Shown here one piece after another: positions 9,337 to 18,343 of a DNA stretch of 64,000 bases. Position 1 is the first letter of the stretch; each line of letters begins with the position of its first letter. The stretch is from SNAP01 sp049671745 (GTDB lineage Bacteria; Bacteroidota; Bacteroidia; Bacteroidales; Marinifilaceae). The DNA is taken from the NCBI GenBank assembly GCA_049671745.1, contig JBATVL010000006.1, positions 16,086-80,085 on the forward strand. The letters run 5' to 3'. The translations under genes were made by a program, and so were the position numbers. The notes below the pieces were generated by a model. That model had not been told where the DNA came from, searched no databases, and was given only the letters and a program-made list of their open reading frames with translations.

Positions 9337-10923
9337 ATGAAAAAACAACTTATACTTGCAATTATATTGCTAGCTATTTGCCTATCAAATAATAGTTTAG
9401 CACAAAAGCAAAACAAAACAGTTAAACTACAACATGCTGATAAAGCAAGTATAAACTTGGCCAAAGGCATACAAGTGCTAACTGGTAATGTTTATCTTAT
9501 TCACAAAGGCATGAAAATGTATTGTGATGTAGCATACAAATACAGTAAAACAAATTCAATAGAGGCATTTGGGAATATTCATGTAATACAGAATGATACT
9601 CTTCACATGCGTGGAGATAAGCTTTATTATGATGGGACAACTCGTTTTGCGAAGATTAGAGAGAATGTTATTCTTAATGATAAGAAAATGACTCTTAGTA
9701 CCGACTTCCTAAACTATGATGCTAATACTAATATTGGTTATTATAAAAATTTCGGTACAGTTAAAGATTCGATGAATGTACTTACTAGTAAGATTGGACA
9801 GTATTATGCAAATGATAATAAAATTTGCTTCCAAGACTCTGTAGTTGTTGTTAATCCTGATTATACAATGACTTCAGATACTCTTACATATACAACTGAT
9901 TATAAAATAGTAGACATTACAGGACCAACTAATATTTATGGCAAAAAGGATACTTTATACACAGAATTAGGATGGTTTAACACCATTAATAAACAAGTTA
10001 AATTAAGCAAGAATAATAAAGCTCAAAGAGAAACTTATTTCTGTTATGGTGATAATATCTTTATAGATAATATTAAAGGTACTGCTGTTATTAAACAAAA
10101 CGGTATTCTTAAAGATAGTTTAAATCAGATAATGATTAAGGCTAATCTTATTCAAGCATATAAAAAGATAGAATATGTTGTTGCCACTCAAAGAGCGCAA
10201 TTAATACAGATAGATTCTAAGAAAGATAGTCTTTTTTTACATGCCGATACACTAAGCTTAAAGAAAGATACTATCAACACTATCTTAAAAGCATATCATA
10301 GTGTAAAATTCTACAAAAAAAGTTTACAAGGGACATGTGATTCTCTTTCGTATTCAATGAAAGACTCTATGGCGTATTTGATGAAAGATCCTATTGTATG
10401 GGCAAATAATAGTCAAATCACTGGAGATACTATACGTTTAGAGACTAGTAAAGGAGCTTTAAAGAAATTCTATGTAGATAAAAATTCCATGATAATTAAC
10501 GAGGCTGACAAGGATATGTTCAACCAAATAAAAGGTAGAAAAATGGTTGGCTACTTTAAGAATAACTTCCTCGATTATTTAGATGTATTAGGAAATGCTG
10601 AATTATTGTATTTTCCAACCGATAAAGGAATAATCACTGCCGTAAACAAAACCAAATGTTCAGATATTCGCATAAGAATAGTAAATCGACAATTAGACGA
10701 AATTAGATATTCTAAGAAACCGGATGGAACAATATACCCACTTACTAAGATAGAGGCTGAGGATTTAAGATTAAGAGACTTTAGATGGGAAATAGATAAG
10801 CAACCTAAGAACAAATTAGATATCTTTAAAAAAGAAACAATTGAATCTGAAAGTGAAGAGGAGCCAATTAAAAAAATGGCTAAAGAAGTTATTAAGAAAT
10901 TAACTAAAGAATTTAAAAAATAA
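9337..10923 (+). CDS. OstA/LptA-like lipopolysaccharide transport protein
   Basis: A 528-residue exported protein with signal peptide MKKQLILAIILLAICLSNNS...LAQ. The OstA domain repeats are visible: ASINLAKGIQVLTGNVYLIHKG near 38-60, DTLHMRGDKLYYDGTTRFAKI near 87-108 and DSLFLHADTLSL near 298-310. In Bacteroidetes these long OstA proteins combine LptA-like beta-jellyroll repeats and are thought to form or cap the periplasmic bridge carrying lipopolysaccharide to the outer membrane. The C-terminal 60 residues are charged and Lys/Glu rich. It is the last gene of the surA operon and is followed by a strong hairpin terminator. Confidence 0.85.
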   Translation: MKKQLILAIILLAICLSNNSLAQKQNKTVKLQHADKASINLAKGIQVLTGNVYLIHKGMKMYCDVAYKYSKTNSIEAFGNIHVIQNDTLHMRGDKLYYDGTTRFAKIRENVILNDKKMTLSTDFLNYDANTNIGYYKNFGTVKDSMNVLTSKIGQYYANDNKICFQDSVVVVNPDYTMTSDTLTYTTDYKIVDITGPTNIYGKKDTLYTELGWFNTINKQVKLSKNNKAQRETYFCYGDNIFIDNIKGTAVIKQNGILKDSLNQIMIKANLIQAYKKIEYVVATQRAQLIQIDSKKDSLFLHADTLSLKKDTINTILKAYHSVKFYKKSLQGTCDSLSYSMKDSMAYLMKDPIVWANNSQITGDTIRLETSKGALKKFYVDKNSMIINEADKDMFNQIKGRKMVGYFKNNFLDYLDVLGNAELLYFPTDKGIITAVNKTKCSDIRIRIVNRQLDEIRYSKKPDGTIYPLTKIEAEDLRLRDFRWEIDKQPKNKLDIFKKETIESESEEEPIKKMAKEVIKKLTKEFKK

Positions 10924-10934
10924 ACAATAAAAGA

Positions 10935-10967
10935 AATAGCCTATTATATAAATAATAGGCTATTTTT
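10935..10967. terminator. Hairpin terminator after the OstA-like gene
   Basis: The arms ATAGCCTATTAT and ATAATAGGCTAT form a perfect stem around a two-to-four-base loop, followed by TTTTTT. It lies between two convergent genes and could work both ways. Confidence 0.85.
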
Positions 10968-10972
10968 TATTC

Positions 10973-11194
10973 TTAATATTCATCTTCATTAAAGAAGAAA
11001 TCATCCTTACTTGGATAATCAGGCCAAATGTCCTCAATACTTTCAAAAACTTCTTCGTCATCCTCAATTTCTTGAAGGTTCTCAATTACTTCTAAAGGAG
11101 CACCTGAACGAATACCGAAATCGATTAACTCGTCTTTACTTGCAGGCCATGGCGCATCTTCTAATTTTGATGCTAATTCTAGAGTCCAGTACAT
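10973..11194 (-). CDS. DUF2795 family small acidic protein
   Basis: A 73-residue, very acidic protein (MYWTLELASKLEDAPWPASK, then DELIDFGIRSGAPLEVIENL) recognisable as the Bacteroidetes DUF2795 type, which is near universal in the order. The first 45 residues are the conserved helical domain; the tail is an Asp/Glu stretch ending FFFNEDEY. No function is established for the family. It stands alone between an OstA-like gene on the opposite strand and the adenosyltransferase gene on the same strand, with a 113-base gap upstream in which I find no convincing promoter. Confidence 0.82.
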   Translation of the reverse strand: MYWTLELASKLEDAPWPASKDELIDFGIRSGAPLEVIENLQEIEDDEEVFESIEDIWPDYPSKDDFFFNEDEY

Positions 11195-11307
11195 ATTCTA
11201 TTGTTTAATTAAATATTCTAAATTTTCTGCGAATATAAATTATTTTTGCAAATAAACAAATAGCTTAAGATTTATTTTCGTTGCATAATAATGCATATTA
11301 AATATAA

Positions 11308-11856
11308 TTAAATACCCCAAGGTACTTCAACTACATTATTATCAATGGCAAACTTACGTGATATAACAAACAAATAGTCAGATAATCGATTCACATATTT
11401 AGCTACGTTCTCGTTAACATCTGTTATTTCAGCAAGTTCTGTCATTCGTCTTTCTGCTCGTCTACAAATAGTTCTAGCTACATGTGTATAACTCACCAAC
11501 TGTGAACCACCAGGAAGAACAAAACAATTCATCTCTGGTAATTGTCCGTTAATTATATCGATCTGCTCTTCAAGAAACTCGACATCACTAGAAGAACAAG
11601 TATATTGTTCTTTTAATTCTTTATGCTCGTCGTCTACTGCTAAATGAGCACCTACAGTAAATAATTTAGCCTGTATAGATTCTAAAACCTTACGCTCATT
11701 ATCTTTTATCTCAAAAGAACGAATCAAACCAACAAAAGAATTTAATTCATCCACTGTCCCGTAAGCCTCTAAACGAGGATTATGCTTCTCAACTCTTTTA
11801 CCTCCAATTAGACCAGTAGAACCTTTGTCTCCAGTCTTTGTATATACCTTTGCCAT
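11308..11856 (-). CDS. Cob(I)alamin adenosyltransferase, PduO type
   Basis: A 182-residue enzyme that transfers adenosyl from ATP to cob(I)alamin, producing adenosylcobalamin. The ATP-binding N-terminal motif TKTGDKGSTGLIGG is at residues 6-19, and the active-site helix RTICRRAERRM is near 132-142, with YVNRLSDYLFVISR near 160-173. These are hallmarks of the PduO/MMAB trimeric family and the length is standard. It is four bases downstream of the methyltransferase-like gene on the same strand, so the two are probably one transcript. A user of the cofactor is not visible in the window. Confidence 0.93.
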   Translation of the reverse strand: MAKVYTKTGDKGSTGLIGGKRVEKHNPRLEAYGTVDELNSFVGLIRSFEIKDNERKVLESIQAKLFTVGAHLAVDDEHKELKEQYTCSSSDVEFLEEQIDIINGQLPEMNCFVLPGGSQLVSYTHVARTICRRAERRMTELAEITDVNENVAKYVNRLSDYLFVISRKFAIDNNVVEVPWGI

Positions 11857-11860
11857 AATA

Positions 11861-12442
11861 TTAAACTTTTATTGAATAAGAACCCTTCTGTAATTTAGGG
11901 TCGAAGAATAATAAAGCTCTATAAAATAAATCTAAAGAAACTTGTGCCTCTGCTCTTAACGCATTATAAGCTTCCATTGTTGCATTATTTTTATACATTT
12001 CATTTAAGATTACTATAGTCTTTGTCCCCTTAAGAGAATCTATAGTCTTCTTTTCAAGCAATTTTTCTAAATCATCATCCCCTGCATAAACAAGTTTATA
12101 ATCATCTACTTTTTGATTAATAGATGACAAGAAAATATGCTCTGAATCAGCATGCTCACATATTAGCTTAGAACATTCAAAGACAGGGCTTTTACAGTAA
12201 ATTGATTTTATTTTAAGCTCATTTATAATTCTATATACAATTTTTGCATATTTCACATCTCTATAGGTGTATTTCTCTAATTTTTTATCAATCAAATCAA
12301 ATACATAAAAAGGATAATCATCTTTTATAACTTGAGTAACTAATCTAAATACAAAAGGGGAATGTATACCAAATCCTCTGCTTTTTCTTAGTCTAAAAAA
12401 ATATTGTATTTTGAGAGATGAATAGTGTAGTAAATCTTTCAT
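11861..12442 (-). CDS. Methyltransferase-like protein of unknown activity, shortened
   Basis: A 193-residue protein. The start (LRKSRGFGIHSPFVFRLVTQ at 18-37) resembles a Bacteroidetes group usually annotated as class I SAM-dependent methyltransferase, whose N-terminus carries the same HSPFVF motif. The middle does not show a clear glycine-rich SAM loop: at the expected place there is IYCKSPVFECSKLICEHA. The protein also seems shorter than relatives as I remember them. It may be a diverged or non-catalytic member. It is upstream of and nearly touching the adenosyltransferase gene and divergent from recG. Function unknown. Confidence 0.55.
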   Translation of the reverse strand: MKDLLHYSSLKIQYFFRLRKSRGFGIHSPFVFRLVTQVIKDDYPFYVFDLIDKKLEKYTYRDVKYAKIVYRIINELKIKSIYCKSPVFECSKLICEHADSEHIFLSSINQKVDDYKLVYAGDDDLEKLLEKKTIDSLKGTKTIVILNEMYKNNATMEAYNALRAEAQVSLDLFYRALLFFDPKLQKGSYSIKV

Positions 12443-12528
12443 TTTGTGTTTATATTCTATTTTCTTCCATCCTATATTTTCTTTATTCTCATCAGAGTTG
12501 TATTTTTACAAAAAAAGAAGAGAGATAA

Positions 12529-14634
12529 ATGTCAGAACTTTCAGGTAAAGATATAAAATTCTTAAGTGATGTTGGCCCTAAAAAGGCAGCAATTCTTAAT
12601 AAGGAACTAGATATTCATAGTTTTGAGGATATGTTGTACCATTTTCCGTATAAATATGTAGATAGAACAAAGTTTTATAAAATATCAGAACTTACAGCCA
12701 ATCTAGCATATATTCAGGTTAAGGCAGAATTTATAAAACTAGAAATTACTGGGGAAGGTAGGCATACTCGCTTAGTTGGAGAAATAACAGATGGAACGGA
12801 TGTGTTGGAACTCGTGTGGTTTAAAGGTATTAAATATGTACAAGCGCAGATAAAACCAAACACTGAATATATTTTTTTTGGAAAACCTACAGTTTTTAAT
12901 AACAAGATAAACATTGTTCATCCTGAAATTGATGCAGTAGAAAAAGCTAAGGAAAAAGTTCAGTCTGGATTACAAGCCTTTTATCCTACATCAGAGAAGA
13001 TGAAGAGAGGATATGTTAATTCTAAAACAATCTCTAAGTTTCAGAATAATATATTTAATTCACTTAATGGCAAAATTCCTGAAACTCTTCCTGATTGGTT
13101 TTTAAAACAAAATAATCTGCTTACTCTTCATGAGTCGCTTTTAAATATACACTTTCCTCAAAATAAAGATTTACAAAGACGAGCTGAATATAGGCTTAAG
13201 TTTGAGGAACTTTTCTACATACAATTAAATACTCTAAAGCAAAGGCAGAAACGCAAGCTTTTCTTTAAGGGAATGACTTTCGAACATATAGGTGAATATT
13301 TTAATACTTTTTACTCTAAACATCTACCTTTTGAATTAACTGGCGCTCAGAAACGTGTACTTAAGGAAATACGTAAGGATTGCGGAGATGGTAGACAGAT
13401 GAACAGACTTCTACAAGGAGATGTGGGAAGTGGAAAAACACTGGTAGCTCTAATGAGTATGCTGATGGCTATAGATAATGGTTTTCAAGCATGCATTATG
13501 GCTCCTACTGAGATTCTTGCAAAACAACATTTAGAAAGCATGCAAGAAATGATGCAGGGCATGAATGTGAATATCGCTCTACTTACTGGCTCTACAAAAA
13601 AGAAAGATAGAGAGATTATTCATGAAAATCTGCAAAATGGGAATATGAATATTCTTATTGGTACACATGCCCTTTTGGAAGATATTGTACAGTTTCAAAA
13701 CCTTGGACTCGTAGTTATAGATGAACAACATCGTTTTGGTGTAGCTCAAAGAGCTAAACTTTGGAACAAAAACATTTCTCCTCCTCATGTACTTGTCATG
13801 ACAGCCACGCCTATTCCTAGAACTCTTGCTATGACTCTTTACGGAGAACTAGATGTGTCTATAATTGATGAATTACCTCCAGGCAGAAAGGCTATACAAA
13901 CTAGTCATATATACGAGAACCGTAGGCAGATCATTCATGATTTCATGCGTAAACAACTTGAACTTGGGAGACAAATTTATATTGTTTATCCTCTTATTAA
14001 AGAGAATGAAAAGCTTGATTTGAAGAGTCTCGAAGATGGACATAAACAAATATTCGATGTATTCTCTCCTTTGGGTTATAAGATTTCTATGCTTCACGGA
14101 AAAATGAAACCTGCTGAGAAAGAACATGCAATGAGTGAATTTGTGAAACATGAAACAAATATAATGGTAGCTACTACTGTAATTGAAGTTGGTGTAAATG
14201 TACCTAATGCCTCTGTGATGATAATAGAGAACGCTGAGAGGTTTGGACTTTCACAACTACATCAGCTAAGAGGGAGAGTAGGTAGAGGTGCAGAACAATC
14301 TTATTGCCTACTTGCAACAGGATATAAACTAAGTAAAGAATCACGCATGCGTTTAGATACTATGGTAGGCACTAATGATGGTTTTGAAATTGCTGAAGCT
14401 GATTTAAAACTACGTGGTGCTGGTGATATAGAGGGTACTCAACAATCTGGTATATCTTATAAACTTAAAATAGCACATATTGGAAATGATTCACAGCTGT
14501 TACAGTATGTAAGAAATATAGGTAAGGAGATTATAGAAGATGACCCATTACTAGAGAAGAAAGAGAATTTTGCCTTTGCAGTACAACTAAAACGATTATG
14601 CAAAACTAAAATTTCTTGGGCAAGTATTAGCTAA
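12529..14634 (+). CDS. recG: ATP-dependent DNA helicase RecG
   Basis: A 701-residue monomeric helicase that regresses stalled forks and branch-migrates Holliday junctions. The N-terminal wedge domain (DVGPKKAAILNKELDIHSFE, an HhH-like start, then an OB fold near 60-130) is followed by helicase domain 1 with Walker A GDVGSGKT at 297-304, the DEQHRFG box near 403-409 and motif III TATPIPRTLA near 427-436. Helicase domain 2 contains HGKMKPAEKE and LRGRVGRGAEQSYC. The C-terminal TRG motif lies in DGFEIAEADLKLRGAGDIEGTQQSG. Length and domain order are complete. It is convergent with the LRR gene across a hairpin terminator. Confidence 0.96.
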   Translation: MSELSGKDIKFLSDVGPKKAAILNKELDIHSFEDMLYHFPYKYVDRTKFYKISELTANLAYIQVKAEFIKLEITGEGRHTRLVGEITDGTDVLELVWFKGIKYVQAQIKPNTEYIFFGKPTVFNNKINIVHPEIDAVEKAKEKVQSGLQAFYPTSEKMKRGYVNSKTISKFQNNIFNSLNGKIPETLPDWFLKQNNLLTLHESLLNIHFPQNKDLQRRAEYRLKFEELFYIQLNTLKQRQKRKLFFKGMTFEHIGEYFNTFYSKHLPFELTGAQKRVLKEIRKDCGDGRQMNRLLQGDVGSGKTLVALMSMLMAIDNGFQACIMAPTEILAKQHLESMQEMMQGMNVNIALLTGSTKKKDREIIHENLQNGNMNILIGTHALLEDIVQFQNLGLVVIDEQHRFGVAQRAKLWNKNISPPHVLVMTATPIPRTLAMTLYGELDVSIIDELPPGRKAIQTSHIYENRRQIIHDFMRKQLELGRQIYIVYPLIKENEKLDLKSLEDGHKQIFDVFSPLGYKISMLHGKMKPAEKEHAMSEFVKHETNIMVATTVIEVGVNVPNASVMIIENAERFGLSQLHQLRGRVGRGAEQSYCLLATGYKLSKESRMRLDTMVGTNDGFEIAEADLKLRGAGDIEGTQQSGISYKLKIAHIGNDSQLLQYVRNIGKEIIEDDPLLEKKENFAFAVQLKRLCKTKISWASIS

Positions 14635-14656
14635 AATAATAATTAACCATTTATTA

Positions 14657-14685
14657 CAAGGACTGCCTTTGGCAGCCCTTATTTT
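14657..14685. terminator. Bidirectional hairpin between recG and the LRR gene
   Basis: The arms AAGG-A-CTGCC and GGCAG-CCCTT close a TTT loop with one bulge, followed by ATTTTAAT. It separates convergent genes. Confidence 0.65.
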
Positions 14686-14699
14686 AATATATATCCTTA

Positions 14700-15620
14700 T
14701 TATTTCTTCACTATAATAATATCATTATCATGATGTACATGAATATCTTCATCACAATTAGAAACATCTATCTTCCTTACTTTTAAACCTGAACAGTCAA
14801 GATTTTTTAGTTTTGAACAATTATAAAGATCAAGACTATTTAATTCTTCACAATCTGAAATATAAAGTTCCTCAAGATCATTACAACTTGAAAGATCTAA
14901 ACTACTTATTAAAATATCATTACAAAAAAGCTCTTTTAACTTATCACAAGTAGTAACATCAAGTTCGTCTATCTCGCTACAAGTACAATCTAAACTAACT
15001 AATTCAACACAGTTAGTAAGATCTAGAGTTTCTATATCTGAATAAGAACAATCTAAATCTTTTAAATTCTTACATTTAGAAAGATCCAAATCATCAAGAG
15101 CGGTATTAGAACAGTTAAGATAATTCAACTTCATGCATGAAGAGAAATCAAGATAGTCTATCTCAGAATATGCACAATGCAATGAATTTAATCTTTTGCA
15201 ATTTGAGATGTCAAGACTTATTAATTCGGTAAAAGCACAATCTATATTAAAAAGATTGTTACAATTAGAAATATCTATATCTGTAATATCTGTACCGAAA
15301 AAGTCAAGCGACTCTAAATGTTTGCATTTTGAAAGATCAAGCTCTGTTACTTCAGTTTCGGAACAATCTAGATAACGTAAATTTTTACACTTTTTAAGAT
15401 CAAGATATTCTACTGGAGATTCCATACAGTCTATATATGCAATAAGCTCTGGGTTAGATATCTTTACTTTCTTTTCTGCAGGGATTATAACTTCTTCTTT
15501 CTGTAACTCAGTTTCTACAACTACTGTTTTAAATATAGAATCTTCATTCTTCTGTTCTGTCTCAACAAACATTCCTAATGTTATTGAAAAATCGCTAGAT
15601 GTATTGTTTTTTATTATCAT
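14700..15620 (-). CDS. Leucine-rich-repeat protein with two cysteine ladders
   Basis: A 306-residue protein, not recognised as a named family. After a polar 60-residue N-terminal part, residues from about 64 to 290 are eleven LRR units, nine of them exactly 21 residues, of the form LxxLDCSxxxxxxLDLSxC followed by two residues. Typical units are LRYLDCSETEVTELDLSKC and LKDLDCSYSDIETLDLTNC. Cys recurs at unit position 6 in most units and at position 19 in nearly all, so two vertical cysteine ladders should line the solenoid. No signal peptide or membrane segment is visible, so a cytoplasmic, protein-binding role is the simplest guess. Conserved Asn/Cys stacking is typical of such LRRs. No partner gene is obvious; neighbours are recG and the zinc importer. 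Confidence 0.75.
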   Translation of the reverse strand: MIIKNNTSSDFSITLGMFVETEQKNEDSIFKTVVVETELQKEEVIIPAEKKVKISNPELIAYIDCMESPVEYLDLKKCKNLRYLDCSETEVTELDLSKCKHLESLDFFGTDITDIDISNCNNLFNIDCAFTELISLDISNCKRLNSLHCAYSEIDYLDFSSCMKLNYLNCSNTALDDLDLSKCKNLKDLDCSYSDIETLDLTNCVELVSLDCTCSEIDELDVTTCDKLKELFCNDILISSLDLSSCNDLEELYISDCEELNSLDLYNCSKLKNLDCSGLKVRKIDVSNCDEDIHVHHDNDIIIVKK

Positions 15621-15740
15621 AAATCAAAAATAGCGAAATTATAATGGCTTATTCACTTTTCGCTGAAGATTTTATTAGTTTTATTTACTAAAAAAAAGAG
15701 CATTCTTTTAAGAAAATTATAAAGTCTTATAGAAATTTAC

Positions 15741-15748
15741 TAATTTTG
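15741..15748 (+). promoter_or_regulatory. Candidate -7 element for the metal importer operon
   Basis: TAATTTTG fits TAnnTTTG 37 bases before the first ATG at 15786. No good -33 TTTG is present, which could indicate a regulated promoter. No palindrome resembling a Zur box is obvious nearby. Confidence 0.4.
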
Positions 15749-15785
15749 ATATAAGAGTATAACTAATAATAAAAAGAACATAAAG

Positions 15786-16661
15786 ATGCTTAAACATATA
15801 AAATTATTGATACCTGCCATCATACTATTTACGGCAATAAATATATCTTGCTCAAACAAACAAAGCAAAGAAAACAATATAACAGTGAGTATACTACCAC
15901 AGAAATATCTAGTAGAGCGTATTTGTGGCCAACAATACAAGTTAAATGTGCTTATTCCACCTGGAGCTAATCCAGCAACTTGTGAGCTTACTTCTAAACA
16001 GATTCAAACTCTTATAAATAGTAAATTATATTTCTCTATTGGGTACCTTCCATATGAAACTAATCACATAAAAAATGTGTTAGAAGAAAATAAGCAGCTT
16101 AAACAAATTAGTCTTTCACAGAATATAGATCTTATTAGAGAGATGGTACAACATGGTGATCATCATCATGAGGGAGGAGTTGATCCACATATATGGACAT
16201 CTCCCAAGAATGTGAAGATTATGTGTGAAAATATTCTTAAGAACTTATCTGCAACCTATCCTAAAGACGCTGATCTTTTTGTTAAGAACTACAAAATTTT
16301 CTCTAAGGAAATTGATGAGTTAGATTTGAAGATTAAAGAAACTTTAGAGAGTAAGACTAATAGAAATTTCATGATTTACCACCCTACTCTTACATATTTT
16401 GCAAAAGACTATTCTCTTAAACAAATTCCTATAGAATATGAGGGTAAATCACCTTCTCCAAAATATATTAAAGATATTATAGAAACTGCAAAGAGAACAA
16501 ATACTAAAATTGTGTTTGTACAAAAACAGTTCGACACCAAAAAAGCTCAATTTATTGCTAAGGAAATTAATGGTAAAGTGATTCCTATAGATCCTTTAAA
16601 TGAGAATTGGCTGAAGGAGATGCACTCTCTTTTGGATGTTCTTGATAAAAATCTTGAATAG
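15786..16661 (+). CDS. znuA: Zinc/manganese ABC transporter substrate-binding lipoprotein
   Basis: A 291-residue cluster A-I metal-binding protein. The start MLKHIKLLIPAIILFTAINISC places a lipobox with Cys22, so it is membrane-anchored in the periplasm. After ILPQKYLVERICG comes the metal-site loop of this family, with a histidine-rich insert HGDHHHEGGVDPHIW near 120-134; DPHIW is the conserved block containing a metal-ligand His. A later ligand lies in IYHPTLTYFA near 198-207, and the closing Asp/Glu ligand in the C-terminal domain. The His-rich loop favours zinc. The next gene starts directly after the stop, so znuA, ATPase and permease are one operon. Manganese cannot be excluded. Confidence 0.9.
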   Translation: MLKHIKLLIPAIILFTAINISCSNKQSKENNITVSILPQKYLVERICGQQYKLNVLIPPGANPATCELTSKQIQTLINSKLYFSIGYLPYETNHIKNVLEENKQLKQISLSQNIDLIREMVQHGDHHHEGGVDPHIWTSPKNVKIMCENILKNLSATYPKDADLFVKNYKIFSKEIDELDLKIKETLESKTNRNFMIYHPTLTYFAKDYSLKQIPIEYEGKSPSPKYIKDIIETAKRTNTKIVFVQKQFDTKKAQFIAKEINGKVIPIDPLNENWLKEMHSLLDVLDKNLE

Positions 16662-17411
16662 ATGGAGAAACTTATAGAACTAAAAAATATATTTGCTGGT
16701 TATGATGAGAGACTTGTTCTAGATAATATAAATCTAACAATAAATAAAGATGATTTTATAGGGGTTATAGGACCTAATGGCGGAGGAAAAACTACACTTA
16801 TAAAACTTATTCTTGGCTTGATTAAACCCTTTAGTGGAGAGATTATAATGAATAAAAATGGGAGAGATACTTTCTGCGGATATCTACCTCAATATAATAA
16901 TTTTGACAAGCAATTCCCCATTTCTGTTCTTGAGATTGTGCTTTCTGGACTTATGAGTAAGAAGAATTTCTTTAAAAAATATTCAACTTCTGATAAGAAA
17001 TCGGCTCTTGAACTTTTGGAAATGGCTGGCATTAAACACTTAGCTAAACAGAATATTGGTGAAACATCAGGTGGACAAATGCAAAGAGCACTTTTATGTA
17101 GAGCCATTATATCTAATCCTGAAATTTTAGTACTTGACGAACCTGTTACATATGTAGATAGAGATTTCGAAAAAGAGATGTATGAATTACTTAAAGAGCT
17201 TAATAAGAAAATGGCTATAATAATGGTCACACATGATGTAGGTATAGTCTCTTCTTATGTAAAAACAATTGCTTGTGTAAATAAAGACATTCATTATCAC
17301 AAGTCGAATATCATAGCAGCAGAGACTCTTAAAAATTATAATTGCCCCATAGACATGATTACTCACGGAGTAATTCCACACAGAGTTTTACTAGATCATA
17401 ACAAGAAATAA
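16662..17411 (+). CDS. znuC: Zinc/manganese ABC transporter ATPase
   Basis: A 249-residue ABC ATPase. Walker A GPNGGGKTT is at 37-45, the Q-loop region is YLPQYNNFDKQFP near 73-85, the signature is TSGGQMQRALLCRA near 128-141 and Walker B is LVLDEPVTYVD near 151-161, followed by the switch His in VTHD. The motif set is complete and it should energise import through the adjacent permease. Its stop shares one base with the start codon of the permease gene, so translation is coupled. Relatives are ZnuC/MntA-type ATPases; the assignment to zinc rests on the His-rich binding protein upstream. Confidence 0.92.
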   Translation: MEKLIELKNIFAGYDERLVLDNINLTINKDDFIGVIGPNGGGKTTLIKLILGLIKPFSGEIIMNKNGRDTFCGYLPQYNNFDKQFPISVLEIVLSGLMSKKNFFKKYSTSDKKSALELLEMAGIKHLAKQNIGETSGGQMQRALLCRAIISNPEILVLDEPVTYVDRDFEKEMYELLKELNKKMAIIMVTHDVGIVSSYVKTIACVNKDIHYHKSNIIAAETLKNYNCPIDMITHGVIPHRVLLDHNKK

Positions 17412-18232
17412 TGAATAATATAATTGAACTTTTAGGGTATGAATTTTTTCAAAAAGCAACCATTGCCACTATACTTACAGGCATAATTTGTGGATTGATA
17501 GGTACGTATATAGTTGCTAAACGAATAGTCTTTATTAGTGGAGGAATTACTCACGCTTCATTCGGAGGCATTGGAATTGCATATTTTTACGGTTTCTCTC
17601 CTCTACTAGGGGCTACTATATTTTCTGTGGCTTCAGCTCTAGGAATACAGAAATTTTCAGAGAATAAGAAACTTAAAGAAGATTCACTTATTGGCATGTT
17701 CTGGTCAACGGGAATGGCTATTGGTATTCTTTATATATTCATGACTCCTGGCTATGCACCAAACATGATGTCGTATCTTTTTGGTAGCATTCTTACTGTT
17801 TCTTATACACAGATATACCTAATGTCGGCATTAGCCGTTATAACAATTACATTCTTTGCTCTTTTCTATAGACCCATCTTTTATATTGCCTTTGATACCG
17901 AATATGCTCGAACACACAATCTACCTGTTAAGACATTCAACAGGTTACTTATGTGCCTAGTTGCACTTGCTATCGTTCTAAGCATAAATGTGATAGGAAT
18001 AATTTTAGGCATAGCATATCTTACTATACCACAGGCTATTACAGCTTTGTTTTTTAACGATTTCAAGAAACAACTTGTATCTTCTGCAATAATATGCCCT
18101 CTTGCCTCTATTCTTGGGTTAATTATATCTGCTATTTTAGATTTACCATCAGGGGCTAGTATTATAATAGTTTTTGTAGCTATTTATCTTCTTGCATGGG
18201 CTGTAAAAACTATTATAAAAATAGTTAAATAG
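17411..18232 (+). CDS. znuB: Zinc/manganese ABC transporter permease
   Basis: A 273-residue polytopic ABC-3 family permease with about eight hydrophobic segments. Family landmarks include CGLIGTYIVAKRIVFISGG near 27-45 followed by ITHASFGGIGIAY, and GIAYLTIPQAITALFFNDF near 196-214. These match ZnuB/MntB/TroC-like inner-membrane subunits, which form a homodimeric channel driven by the ATPase. It starts at an ATG overlapping the ATPase stop. After the gene the sequence goes to lpd through about 110 AT-rich bases without an obvious terminator. Confidence 0.92.
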   Translation: MNNIIELLGYEFFQKATIATILTGIICGLIGTYIVAKRIVFISGGITHASFGGIGIAYFYGFSPLLGATIFSVASALGIQKFSENKKLKEDSLIGMFWSTGMAIGILYIFMTPGYAPNMMSYLFGSILTVSYTQIYLMSALAVITITFFALFYRPIFYIAFDTEYARTHNLPVKTFNRLLMCLVALAIVLSINVIGIILGIAYLTIPQAITALFFNDFKKQLVSSAIICPLASILGLIISAILDLPSGASIIIVFVAIYLLAWAVKTIIKIVK

Positions 18233-18343
18233 CAGAATTTTATAAAAAAAAACAATGACATTTTGTACTGCTTTTAGTACTTTAGCGACTGAGCTGGTAA
18301 TTGGCTCTTTGAATTTTATAAAAACAATTTAAAATATAGTCAC

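Noticed and set aside
15625..15632. TATTTTTG on the minus strand as promoter of the LRR gene
   Set aside because: It is only five bases from the ATG, so the transcript would begin at or inside the start codon, and there is no -33 box.
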